The translations under genes were made by a program, and so were the position numbers. A stretch of 64,000 nucleotides of DNA from contig NW_002476571.1 of NCBI RefSeq assembly GCF_000189635.1, positions 661,554-725,553 on the forward strand, in the 5' to 3' direction. Source of the DNA: Tetrahymena thermophila SB210 (taxonomy: Eukaryota; Ciliophora; Oligohymenophorea; Hymenostomatida; Tetrahymenidae). The notes beneath the pieces are model-generated. The model saw only the letters and a program-made list of their open reading frames with translations, ran no database searches and was not told the origin of the DNA. This document shows, piece by piece, positions 48,279 to 60,417 of the stretch. Position 1 is the first letter of the stretch. The number at the start of each line of letters is the position of its first letter.

Positions 48279-50549
48279 ATGATCAGCTAATAAAACTCAG
48301 GTCCAAATAGATTTAATTTAGTGTAATTTAGTTAAATAAAATTATCTTTTGTATTTAAACTAAACTATTAATAGATATGATTATATTGATGAAAGAGACT
48401 TATCGTTGTTAGAACCAGTTGTTAAATGTATTCCTACTCTTAGCTCTTTTGAACTTAGATTTCAGTATATTATATCACTTTTAAAATAAAATATATATTA
48501 AAAAATATTTTATAGCAATTATAGTAGGATCGGAAAAAAAGGAACCTAAAAAATATCTGAAGCATTATCTATCTCTCAAAAAATGAATTCATTTAAATTA
48601 TATCTTAAGTATAAATTCAATTATTAAACCAAAATATTATTATAAATTTTTTTATTATTTTATTTCTTTTTTTATAAAAGCAAGCTTAGAATTGGAAATG
48701 AAGCAATTGTGAATCTCTCATAAGGAATATCGAACTGTTTGAATTTATAATCTATTGTTTTAAATCTACAGTTATAATTTAAAATTTTTTTTTTGGTTCA
48801 TATTCACCTATCTATAAAATAAAAAGTGATAACATGATGAATTGCTTGAGTTTTTAAAAATTATGCGAATAAATAGCTAAATGCGAGCAATTAAAAGCTT
48901 TAGATCTAGATGTTAGGTATGATTTAACAAAATTCTTACAAATAAAAGTAATTCAAATTAATTAAATGATAGCTAAAACTACATTTTGAGTAATGAATAA
49001 AGTTCATAAGCTTTATAAATAATCTTTACTATGATTCCAAATTTAAAATTTCTCAGCCTTAACTTGAGGTATAAAATAAATATAAAAATCAATAAGTAAA
49101 TATATAAAAATTTATTTAAATTAATTTTAAAAGCAACAATTAATTAGAAACAAATAATAAAACACCTTGCTTGTTTATTTATTTGTATAAATGTATCAAC
49201 TTAGAATACCTATGCTTAAATTTAGAGTAATTAGTTTAAATCAACTCAAATAATAATTTTTAACTAAGTTTAAATAAAAATTATTAAGAAAAACTGGTAT
49301 AATTTAAGAAGAAGTTTACTAAATTGGGCATTCAATTTAAGAGATAAAAATATTGAAAGATATTTAGTTATAATTTTAGAAGTAATATTGCTATTATAAT
49401 CCTATAGCATCAAGTGAGATTAATAATTTGATGAGTTCAAGTTTTTCTAAAGTAGCAGATGGTATTAATAGTTGTAAAAATCTAAGTAGATTATATATAA
49501 ATTTTGGAATTAACGAAACATATGAAAGTAAAATTTTTAATAGTCTAAAAAATAAAAGAACTAATTCTAAATTTTAAGATATTAAAAAGCTATGTGAAGG
49601 AATTTCAAATTGCAAAGATTTAAAGTCTCTTTCATTTTTTTCAAAGTAAAAAAGCTATTTTTAAATTTCATTTAGTTTAGAATAATAATTTTAAATTAGA
49701 TTTAGTTTAGAATTATTATTACAATTACAATTTTAAATTTGTTAAAAAATGCTCCAAACAAACAAAAAAGAAAAATAAATTAACTTTTAAGCAACATAAA
49801 ATTGAACAAATAAATTTATCTAATTTTATTTTTAAACTTAGTAATGAAGTAAAATGTTCAGATCAGACAGTTGTTACTTTGATTAGTAATGCACTCTCAG
49901 AATGCAAAAATCTTTCATAGATATTTCTTTCTTTTGTGTAAATTTCTAGATTTTGATTAAAAAATAATTTCATTTATTTCACATTCAGCATTAAAAATGT
50001 ATTGATTAGTTTTTAATAAAAAATGTTTTCAATTTTTTTAATTAAACAGTTTTTTCTCTTTACTTAAAATAAGTATTTAACTTTAAAAAAAGAAATTTTA
50101 AATTTAATCTTTATTTATTAAAATTAATTGTTTTTATTTCTATTAAAAAAGTTGGACTAAATTTACTAATTAAGATATAAATATTCTTTGTCAAAGTATA
50201 TCTTAAAGTAAAAAAGTTTAAAAACTAAAAATTGTTCTCACGTAAATAAAATTTTTGATTTTTAGAATAAAAATATAAAATTTATTTGAAATAATAGTGA
50301 AAGCTAAACTAATTCAGCTGGAATTATCTAACTTTTTCAAGCTATTGCCTAATGTACAAACATTTCAGATCTATCCTTTAGTTTCTTGTAATAATTAAAT
50401 ATATATTAAGAATAGTTAGAGAGAAGGGATGGTAAGAAATTTTTCTATCCCTTAAAATATCTTTGTATTTTACTAATAAGAGAAATAAAGCTTTGATTAA
50501 AACCCTACTAATTAATTATCACCCCTCCCTCTTCTGTCTTTTTATTTGA
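48279..50549 (+). CDS. LRR protein, tandem copy 2
   Basis: ATG at 48279 (MISQQNSGPNRFNL), 2336 bp after the start of copy 1. Exon and intron order is the same and most exons are almost identical. Differences concentrate in introns and in two exons near 49400 and 49850. The shared end block gagagaagggatggtaag lies at 48033 and 50422. After about 50465 the copies diverge, and copy 2 closes with TGA at 50547-50549. The final 25 codons pass through a stretch resembling an element end (accctactaattaattatca), so the native C-terminus may have been replaced. The function is the same unknown LRR scaffold role. Confidence 0.72.
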
Positions 50550-51584
50550 AAAATTAGTTAAAATTATTTATTTGTTAAAGTTAAAATTATAGAGAAGATA
50601 CTGATTTAAGCGAGTTAATAAATACAATAAATAAATTGGAGAATCTGATAAGCTTAGAACTACGCACCACGTAACCGAAACTTTATGTCTTAAAACTTTA
50701 TTTATTTTTATATAATAAATATAAGAACTCATTTTTCTTCCCTCTTGAACTTTGCTCAAAAAATAAGAATGTGTGGCAACTTAAAAAAGATTAGTCTATC
50801 GCTCTAGTTGTTCTAGTAAATTATTTATTATAATTTGTTATTTTAAATGAGATAAAAAAATACATAATTTGTTTAATTATTCTATTTTTTAATTTGATGT
50901 ATTTGGTTAACATTTAATAATCTCATATACTTTGCTGTATTTGAATATTTAAAAACTCAAAAGAAATCAGAAATATTAGTTTTTATTTAGTTAGATTTTA
51001 TAAATTTTATTAAAATTTTTTTAGAGTTAAATAAATTTATTTTAATAAAATAGATCTAAAATTATCGTTTCAATGATTAAAAAGTCAAAATATTTGGTTT
51101 GCCTTTCTCAATTTTGAATAATGCATAAGAAAATATTTCAAAGATATATATTCTACTAGTCTTGGTTGAAAAATAAATTTTTTATATATTTTCTTTTCTA
51201 CTTTGTTTGTTTTAATTCATGAAATATATTTTGTAAATGTAATATTTTTAATAAATAAAGAAACAATTTTTTTACTTTTATAATATTTAAATATGAATTC
51301 ATTGAATTAATGGATGAATTAAATCTAATTTAGTTTTAATCTTTTTAATAAAACATACAAAAAATAATTTTACTGCTAATAAATTTTGTTTATAAATTGA
51401 TATTGATGTATTTAAGTAAAATTTTTTTTTTTAGTAAATATGAAAAATATTATTTAACTTTTAAAAATTTATTATTTATCAATTAAATAATTGTTTATTA
51501 TAAAGTTTGCAATTAATTTACAAATTAAAAATTGAAATTTTAAACACATAAAAACATCGTTTATAAAAAACTATTTAAATAAAA
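50550..51584. other. Intergenic; richer patch at 50600-50810
   Basis: Most of it is AT-rich and empty. The 50600-50810 patch (gcttagaactacgcaccacgtaacc, ttcttccctcttgaactttg, gtgtggcaac) is less AT-rich than intergenic DNA elsewhere and could hold a small RNA or an old insertion. I could not fold it into a tRNA or match it to a known RNA. Its minus-strand standard ORF is not supported. Confidence 0.35.
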
Positions 51585-53298
51585 ATGATTTAATAAAATA
51601 AAATCACTACTTTTGAATGCCTAGAAGATGTAATTAATTGATTTATTCTCTATTATTTAAACATTTTTTTATCTTAAAAGTTTTTAAGCTCTTCTCTTTA
51701 ATCTCATGAAGACCTTTTAATCCATTTAAGGTAAGATATTGAAAATTTATTTTTGATAATTAAAATTATGTTAAAAAAATTAATTAATTATTGTTTTTTT
51801 TATTCAAATAAAAAATTATAATTTTTGAATAATAAAACAATATATTATAAACCCTCTTATTAATTAACATAAAATTTTATATTTTTTTTCTTAAAATTTT
51901 AAAAAAAGGTAAATATTTTTTGAGAAAAGTAGGTGAGAGAGGTTACCTAAATTAATGAGGATTTATAATAATAAAAAATTTATATCTAAATATTTTACTT
52001 AACTATTATTAAACAATCACTTTTAGAATTAATTTTTTATTTAAATTTCATATACATTTTGCAACTTTTAAAGCAAAATTATACTATATAGAGCACTCTT
52101 TCTATGAATAATAATTATTTATAAAACATTAATATAAAGATCAAACAAAATCGGCGATACAGGTGCATAAAAATTAGGTAGTGCTTTATAGAAATGCACT
52201 AAACTAAAGCATTTACAGCTTTTTCTTCAGTAAAAATTAATTAACTATTAATTTATTTTTCTTTTATTACAAAATATGTATTTAGGTTAATAGAATAATT
52301 ATGAAAATTTAAAATATTTATTGTAACTTTTTTTTGATTTCAATTATTTTATATGTTCTATGTTTTACCAATTATTTAATTTCTGCTTTTAGATATCAAG
52401 TACAATTTATTTTTAACAAAAGGTACAATGAAATTTCTAAAATAGGTGCATAAATTTTAGGTGAAGGCCTTGCAACTTGCTCTTTTCTCACTAAATTGAT
52501 TTTCTATTTTTCGTATATATAGCAATTTCTTTTTACTTTTAATTTTATAAAAATTTTCAAAAAAGCTTTCAAATTTAAATACTATTTTCAATTATTTATT
52601 AATTTTTTTTTAAAGTTGATGTTTTTCTAATATTCAAATATCATAAATATTTTTCTAGTTGAAGCTTTATAAATAACTAATTAATATATTAAAATTAATA
52701 GATATAATACAGTAGAATCACAAGGTGCAATCTCACTAGGTTAATCTTTAGCTAAATGTGCTAATCTTAAAACTTTAACGTTTTGGATTTAGTAAATCTT
52801 TTTTTATTAATTTATTTATTTTTCTAATTTCATTAAATGCTTGGTTATTCAAAGTTTAAGCAGAGTTAAATATTTATTCTTTTATAATTTTTTATTAAAA
52901 AATATGCTTCATTTGTTTCTGATTAACAAAAAGATGTAATGAAATAGATGGATAGGGTGCATTAGATTTTGGTTCGGCTTTAGCAAATTGTGCTAATCTG
53001 TAAATTTTAGTTTTAAATATCAAGTAAAAATTATTTATATAACTTATGATAATTATTCAACTTTTTGATTTATTATTTATTTTTAAACAAAATTTATCTC
53101 AATTCAAGGAATTAAAATTATTTCTTTTTTAAAGAGGAATAACTTAACTTTTTTAAGATAAATTTTACTTTTTTTAGAAAATATGATTAATAAATTTATT
53201 TATTTATAAAAAGTGGCAATAATACTCAAAAAGAAGATAGAAAAAAGTTAATATTTAAACTCAAAAAAATGAAGAGACTTGTTAAGTTATCTTTCTGA
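51585..53298 (+). CDS. Leucine-rich-repeat protein, seven exons, 179 aa (sister of the 250-2130 gene)
   Basis: Exons are 51585-51629, 51681-51730, 52140-52229, 52423-52512, 52702-52791, 52934-53023 and 53214-53298; they join to 180 codons ending in TGA. Exon 1 (MIQQNKITTFECLED) and the 50-nt exon 2 match the genes at 250 and 14838 in position and phase. Four exons hold one LRR each, for example SNKIGDTGAQKLGSALQKC. The final exon is basic (KLKKMKRLVKLSF). It has exactly the same exon number and length as the gene at 250-2130, with diverged sequence. No signal peptide or membrane helix. Probably a cytosolic interaction module. Confidence 0.85.
51843..51972. mobile_element. Short inverted-repeat element in LRR intron (MITE-like)
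   Basis: The left end tattataaaccctcttattaa matches the reverse complement of the right end (...ttaatgaggatttataata), giving imperfect terminal repeats of about 22 bp around an A/T-rich core. It sits in the second intron of the 51585 gene. The related end motif tcctcattaattaa also occurs at 4647 and 63366. No coding capacity. Confidence 0.55.
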
Positions 53299-53527
53299 AT
53301 ATGTATGTTGTGATAGAATATTATTTATGTATTGCTATATTTTATATAAGATGGTAAAAGGTCAGTTAATTTTCTCAAATTTATCTAATTTTTTTATTTT
53401 CATATGAGCATTTAAATTTAAATCAAAATTTTATAGATTTTAAATTTTATAAAAGAAAATTGATCATACATTTATTTTTTTAATATAAAATTTTTTTTAA
53501 TATATGACTAATAAATAATTTTCATAT

Positions 53528-55096
53528 TCATTTAATTTCAACTATTTTTTTAGATTATTTAATTAAAATTCTACTTTTAGTAAAAGTTGTTCCATCAAAT
53601 TTAAAATGTAAACTTATAAGGTTTGGCAGTTCTCTGATTGAATTTATAAGCTACGAATGAATTAATTACTTTACTTAATTGCGTTGTTAAATCGAAGACA
53701 CTATAGAATATTTTGATACCAAAATAAAAATTTAAAGAGATATTTCTTTTAGTTCTTTAAGTGATTTAAAAGCATTTAATAATCTTTCTAAGCTTTTAGT
53801 TGAGTTAAATGTTGGCAAAAATCTTAATTTTATAAAATTAAGATTGGAAAGATTTGATAAGCTATCCCCTAAGCTCTCAAGAGATTATTCATTTATTTGG
53901 TCATCAATTTGAAGTTCTAAATTTTACAGCTAATTTGATAAACTTAAAAATTCATATAAAAAGTTGTTTTAGATCTGGTGATGCTATGATTTTATTTTCA
54001 GTATCAGCTTTTAGAGATTAGTGATTCTTGCTAAAGATTTACCAATAAAATTATATCCATCTGCTTGCATTTTGTTATTGCAGATACAAAGCTATAAAGA
54101 TTATAATCTTGTTAATCCTAAAAATAAATTACCTTAAACAGGGCTAAATAAAGTTACTCTTTGATTTTACTAAATAGAGTTAATTTCTACAATTAATTCC
54201 TAAATATTCAAATGACCCTAAAGAGTATTACCTATAATACAAGCAGATTCATTATCTATATTTTAGCCTGATATGATATAATTAAATTTTACTAAATTAA
54301 TCAATTCTCTTGTACATTATTATACTTTATAAAATAATTCTTACTAAATATTAGCTTAGCCAAAGACATCTATACTTAATTATTATAAATTTGTTATTTT
54401 AGATATCGTTTAAAACAGATCAACAATCCCATCATCAATAAAATATTTTTCTTTTTCTATTTTTAAACAAAGACCTTCTAATCTATCTAAGCTAAGAAGA
54501 GATTCACCTAGCTTAACTAAGTATTAATTATTTTCTTTTGTTTATTAAAACCTCAAAGAAAGCTACTTCAGATTTCTAGCATAATTAATTATTTAAATTG
54601 CATTTATAATGTCACTGCCTTCGTTATTATTACACTATAAACAGCAAATGCTAATTTTTTAGATATCTTTTTAATTCGTGAAGATTTATTTGAAAAATAA
54701 CTAAATTTATTCTTTTTCAAAACATTTTTGGATTGTAATATCTAGTTCATTTAGTTTTTATTATTTATTAATAGATTATCCTATTAGAATTAACTCTTCT
54801 TAACCTAATTCATCTAATTCGTTTATATTAAGAATATATTTAATAGCATTTGGAAACAAGTATTGAGCAAGTTAAAAATAATTAAGTTAAGATTATTCTT
54901 TAAATTATATTTATGCTTGTATTGTTTCAATATGTATTAATTATTCATAAAATAAATTAAAATGGTAATCTTCATTTCTCTTTTCAACAATCTAACTTTT
55001 GTAGTTTTATAAAAATACTAAAAGCTTTTTTTAATTAAAATAAATGAAGAAATCTTAATCAGCCTAGTTAATTTTAACTTTTATATTATCATACAT
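53528..55096 (-). CDS. Single-exon LRR protein, 522 aa
   Basis: A continuous frame of 523 codons from ATG at 55096 to TGA at 53528-53530, checked codon by codon. The N-terminal 130 residues are Lys/Gln-rich and helical. From about residue 140 there are irregular LRRs of the ciliate type, for example INYARNLKQLSLRF, LGESLLSLDRLEGLCLKI, ISKITNLQQLSIDV and LARITNLQKLILKI. Unlike every other LRR gene in the window it has no introns. It is convergent with the 51585 gene, with 229 bp between stops. No signal peptide or membrane segment was seen. The role is unknown. Intron loss by retrocopying is one explanation for its structure. Confidence 0.88.
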
Positions 55097-55335
55097 TTTT
55101 GTATTCTATTTTTATTTAATAGCTTTATCTGTAGGAAAATTTAATTAATTTAAATGAAATCTATAATGAAAATTTATTTAAAATACTAAATTAATTATTT
55201 CTTGATAAACCTATGAAATTCAAAAAAGTAAATTTTAAATTTATTTTTATAAAATAAACAAAAATATATAAAAATTGATAATTTTATAAAGACATTTTGC
55301 AATTTATTTTATTTATTTATTATTATATTTTTAAT

Positions 55336-58300
55336 TCACTCAAATAATTCAAAAATGATATCAGCTGTTGTTATTTTAAAAATAAAATGATCAACTTTTA
55401 ACCCTTTGTTAATTAATTTTTTAGTGATTAAAAATTTGCAAAGAGATAAAACAGTTTAAATGATTGCTGTATTAACTAGAAAAGTGCAAACAAAACTAAG
55501 TATAAACATATTAGCTTCATAAGGTTAGGAGTTAAAGAGAGAAACTATAGTAAAATAATAAGAGAGTAATAAAAATGATGAGTAAATGATATAGCATGCA
55601 ACTCTTCCTCTTTTCAGCTTAGAGAGGAGCTCTGTCAAAGAACTGTAAATTCCAAAAGTGGCAGAAGAGAAAATAGATAAAATTATAACCTGAGATGCTG
55701 AAATTTCAGATCCAAACGTAGTATTTATTGCCATGGTCCACATTATATTACTATAAAAAATGATAATCCTATAAAATCTTGATTGCTTTTTATTGTATAT
55801 GTAAAAGATTTGAAGAAGAAAATGAAATACGGCAATTCCTTTGTAAACAGAAACACTATTCATGTAATTAGTTGATCTCTCTTTCTATCTTTATTAATTC
55901 GAAGTTTCATCAAAATGGCTAATGGTAGAAGCACTTTCTTTGTTTGCTTCATTGTTATTTGCTTAGCTTATTAGCATTTAAGGTGAGCTGTCTATGATTT
56001 CTCCATGTTTATTATTTAATTATGTTTCTTGGCTTTGAGCTATTTGAGTATCTACATTATGAGGAACACCTTTCAAAGTAGGAGTGTTTTCAACAGAATT
56101 AAAATTCAATTTTTGATTATAAGGTTAATGAAATTACGCTAATTTACTTTTCCTGTTTATAATATTGTTTTTGCTTCTTTTAGAGTTTTTATTCGAATTC
56201 ATATTTAAGATGCTGTTTACTGAAAAATTATCCTAAAACATATAGTCTACTTTAGGATGTGTTGCTTAGCTGCTAACATTTTTCTCATGATCAACTTTAT
56301 TTAAATCTAAGGCTAGCATATTATTTTCTATGTTGAATTGCTTAATATTATCTAACTAAGGTGTACCTACACTTTTTTAGCAATATTCACTCATATGCAA
56401 AACGCTTTCAACTTAATCTTTTTGTTGTTCACTAAAATTAATTCTGTTATCTTATTTGGCATTAGGTTTCTTTTCGATTTGATCTTATAGTTGAATGACA
56501 TCAAAATCATCTTCTTGTTTTTAATCTGAATTCATTTACAGATTCTTTTGAATATTTCCTAATACCTATTAGTTAATAACACATTTTCGTAAATCATCAT
56601 CTTTAATGCTGCTTCTGCCTTTTTTTTATTTCTCTTCAATGCTTATTGGTTAAACTCTGTTTGCTACACTTTAAACAAAATTCATTGCTAACACATCGCC
56701 TCCTATCTACAAAGAAATTTTATCTATTTTAACTGCTGCAAATATTGATACTGCCATCACTATATTAGTTGTCATAATTACATAAACGGCAGCATACTCA
56801 TACCAATTTTTTTTCTCAACTATCGAGATGATGCCTTTTGTGCTCAATGCTTCTTAGAGATTTTTATTTTAGGTAAACAATTATTCTGCATCAGTAATAA
56901 GTGTGGTATAGCTTGGAGAAGTGCATTGACATTAAATTGCAAAAGTTCCATCAGTATTATTCTGTTTAGTTGTGGAGCAAGTAGAATTACTCCATTTATC
57001 TGATATTCTTTGGAGACATTTTACTTATCCTGTTCCTTAGACAGAGTCAAAATTATATTACAATCCTGTATTTTAAGGAAGGACTAAATTTGCTTACTTT
57101 AATACAATCAGCATTCTTCTTCTATTCTGAACAGCTTCATTCATATTTGAATAATATTGTGGTTCAATAGCAGGAAACACTCTTTGCAATTCTAACTTTT
57201 ATGCTGCTGTTGCGTTACTAAGATAAGGTTAATTTATCGCAGTATATGAAGGTTCAAGGGCGTAAACATTTGATTTCCAAAATTAAAGCAAGACATCATA
57301 AATCGCATTAGGGTCAAAGGTTGTTGTCGGAGTTACTCCTTAGTTAACAAGATAATTTTAAATCAAATACTAACTATCAACTCTTTACATTGTTAAATTA
57401 ACATAACTTGAATTCCAAACAACTATTTACTAATTAACATTTAGAGATTAAGAAATCAATAACTAAGCAGTGGCTAAGCTATTTACTTACAAATCTCCAA
57501 AATATGTTATATTATTTTAAGGAGGTTGATTATATATTGCTGTTAACGTTGTGTTCAAAATACTTAATGAAGCAAACATTTGTTGAATAAACGTGAATTT
57601 AGCTGATTGTTAGAAATCACCTAGTAGTTATACTTTTTCACGTTTAGACCTAGACGTAGTATAAACATCGTTTACCCTATTAACCAAATTATCGCTATCA
57701 GGAGCATGTAAGGTTTAATAAAGTTTGCTTAAGCACCTAAATATGAATTCCTGTAGATTAAAATTTTGAATATTAGATGGAAGTTCTAAAGGTAACGCCA
57801 AGGTTTAATTTTTAATATCTTATTTAGCTGCAATAATTAATTAGCTAGGAGTTTGGGTGGGATTTAATCCTTCGTAATTTATAAAAGCTTCTATAGTTAT
57901 ACCAATATTTATAAGCTCTGCTTAGTACTGCTGGGTTGCATTATAATTATCAATTAAAGTTTACTATTATAAGATAAATGCTTCATATTAATCTTAAGTA
58001 AATCCTGGATTTGCCAATTTAAGTCTGACTACGGATGTAAAAATTCCTTTGTGAGAATCCATAACATCAACGTACATTTAGATATATAGATTTCCTGGAG
58101 GTAAAATGGTTGTTATAGTATTTTAAGTTTAGAAGTTACTTAGATATCTTCTTGAGAACGATTTTGGAATCTGAGTTTATTCACTTTCCTATTTTTGTTC
58201 TTTATCAGAGAGATAGTAGTAAAATTAATAGTAGAGAACTCCATCTTAGTATTGAGATTAACAACCATTAATGGTAAAAGTAATCTAACTTGAAAATGCA

Positions 58301-60417
58301 ATTTCTCCTCCGACTGCACTGCTTTCCAAATTAAGGCAATTTATAGGAACGGGAAGTGTTTTGAATACATACTTTTTACTTAGTCCTATTTGGTTTTTAT
58401 TAGAATCATCAACAAAAAAGTTGAGTTAGACAAAAGAAGGATTATTAGGCATGTATTATGCCCATGTGAAATAAAATTATGGATAGCTTTAAACTGTCGA
58501 GTTCTTCTATACCATGTGAGTATTGCCTATACTATCCTTATACCAGTAAGTTATTGTAAAATAGTGAGAGTTAGTAATTCTATTAAATTAATTTTAAGCA
58601 GGATAAATTTCTGTAAAAGAAAAAAGATCTTAGTTATTTAACCCATAAAGGTCATAATCTTGAAGATAGATAACTTGCATATTTGAATCAAGCATGGAAA
58701 TAAGACGCACTGCATAGTAATGAAAAGAGCTATCAGAGTTACTTTACAAATCAAACTCCATAATATACGTTTCAGATACATTAAAAAAGTTTTGAGTGAA
58801 AGGTAAAGTTAAGCTGTTTGTTTAATCAGAGTTATAAATGAATTTTTATGAGCTTGTAGAAAAAATATTCCAATTTTAGAAAGTTTAAGAGCTACTTGAA
58901 GGTAGGATATTTGATTTGAAAGTTAAGCTTTAAGAAGGGTTAAGGTTCAATAATTTATCTCCTTAAATGTATGCATAAAGTGCAGGATTGTATTTCACAA
59001 CAATATTTTGGATAATTGTTTGAAAAGAAAGCTAAGAGTTCTGAACGTAAGTTAATGTTATTGCTAATTAATATGTCTTTTATGTCAGAAAAGGTGTGGG
59101 AGTTATTAACAGAGGGAAGATGTTAGTTCCGCTAACTGTAATTTAAGGGTTAGTATAAATTGTTTATCCAGCTTGATCTTGGATTTATGCATTTAAGTAG
59201 AACTAATCTTATTAATTAATAATAAAATAGTTTGACTGCAAAACTTACTTTGTATAAATGTATGTAGGAAGATAGTAAGCGCTTAAATAATTCCCTACAG
59301 GTGCTGCCATGCTTACTGACACATCGTATTGCTAAACCTTTATTATAGTAACTGTGTTTGTTGATTAGATACCAAATGGAAGATTGCAAACAAAAGTGAA
59401 GACATATGTTTGCTGTAAGTTTTACTCAGAGAAAGTATTACTATTTAAAGTAAAGGTCATATCATTAGGGTACATTTAAAGACCACTCAGAATACTTTAC
59501 TATTCTGTTGCGTCTTAGGAAGTAGTAGATAACAATTAAAAAGTTGCTGTTGTTCCGCTAAAACCATTTACTATTAAATCTGTCATTGGTATTGTAACTG
59601 ATCCTGGCTAAAATCTATATTGATTCATTCTAAAACTACACTGAGGAGCAGGTAACTAATTTAAATAAAAGTATATATTTTATGTAGAACTTGTATACTA
59701 GAGAGTGATATTATTTGCTAGCTAAATAGTTGAATTAAGGTTAATATATAGATTATTAACAGAAAACTCAGGTATTATTTGATGCATGTTATCAGACACA
59801 ATTGAGCTTTGTATATTTATTACGAATAAGTTATTTTGATCAGGGTCAACTCTGCAAGTCATCGTATTTTAGATGGTTGTATAGGAAGCAATATTAGAAA
59901 GAACCCCACAATTATTAGTATTGAATTAGTACATTGTTTAGTCATTTTAATTATTAGTTGTAAGTATCGATACGCTAAATTTGCTTACTATAAATCCCCC
60001 TAATTAATAGTAAGAATAATAATACAAATTGGCTGATGATGATGTACACCAATTACTAACACCAAAGAGAGGTGGAAAGCATATACAAAATTTACTGGAG
60101 ATTACTTTAAATCCACTATAGCAAAAGTAAGGACTTTTCAAATTGTTGCAATCTAAAGTTCCAGGCTAGCACCTTATGCATACACCTCCAGTATAGCTAT
60201 ATCCTTTAGGGCAAGAACTGCAATCAGGAAGGCTTAATAGATCTTTACATCTTCTGCAAACATTAGGATACAACGGATCATAATCTAAGCAGTTTTATTA
60301 CTATTGAATGATTCTGTTTTATGCTAGCTATTAAAATTGATTCGCTTCAGAAATAAACTAACTTAAACAACATAACACTATTTAGCTTGCAAGTAAGGTT
60401 ATAGATATCAAATTCAT
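55336..60417 (-). CDS. Large multipass receptor-like protein with GPS motif (REJ/polycystin-1-like), 1693 aa
   Basis: Single exon of 1694 codons ending in TGA. A signal peptide (MNLISITLLASQIVLCCLS) is followed by a cysteine-rich module (about residues 45-110, CRRC, CSSC, C-x2-C pairs). A roughly 1000-residue Ser/Thr/Asn-rich ectodomain follows, resembling REJ-type regions. Near residue 1130 there is a GPS-like motif: C...W...C...CQCTSPSYTTLITD. A transmembrane helix (about 1205-1225) comes next, then a roughly 290-residue hydrophilic, Gln/Asn-rich cytoplasmic loop, then four or five helices from about 1520 to 1670. Polycystin-1-like proteins sense extracellular cues and are autoproteolysed at GPS. 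No PLAT domain was seen. The frame continues 63 codons past a TAA at 55525-55527, giving another helix, which supports the ciliate code. Confidence 0.85.

Noticed and set aside
50568..50759. Minus-strand 63-codon ORF near the 50.6-kb patch
   Set aside because: No homology, coding bias or splice context; it overlaps the richer noncoding patch by chance.
58390..58641. Plus-strand 83-codon ORF
   Set aside because: Antisense shadow of the receptor-like gene, which is open through the same region.
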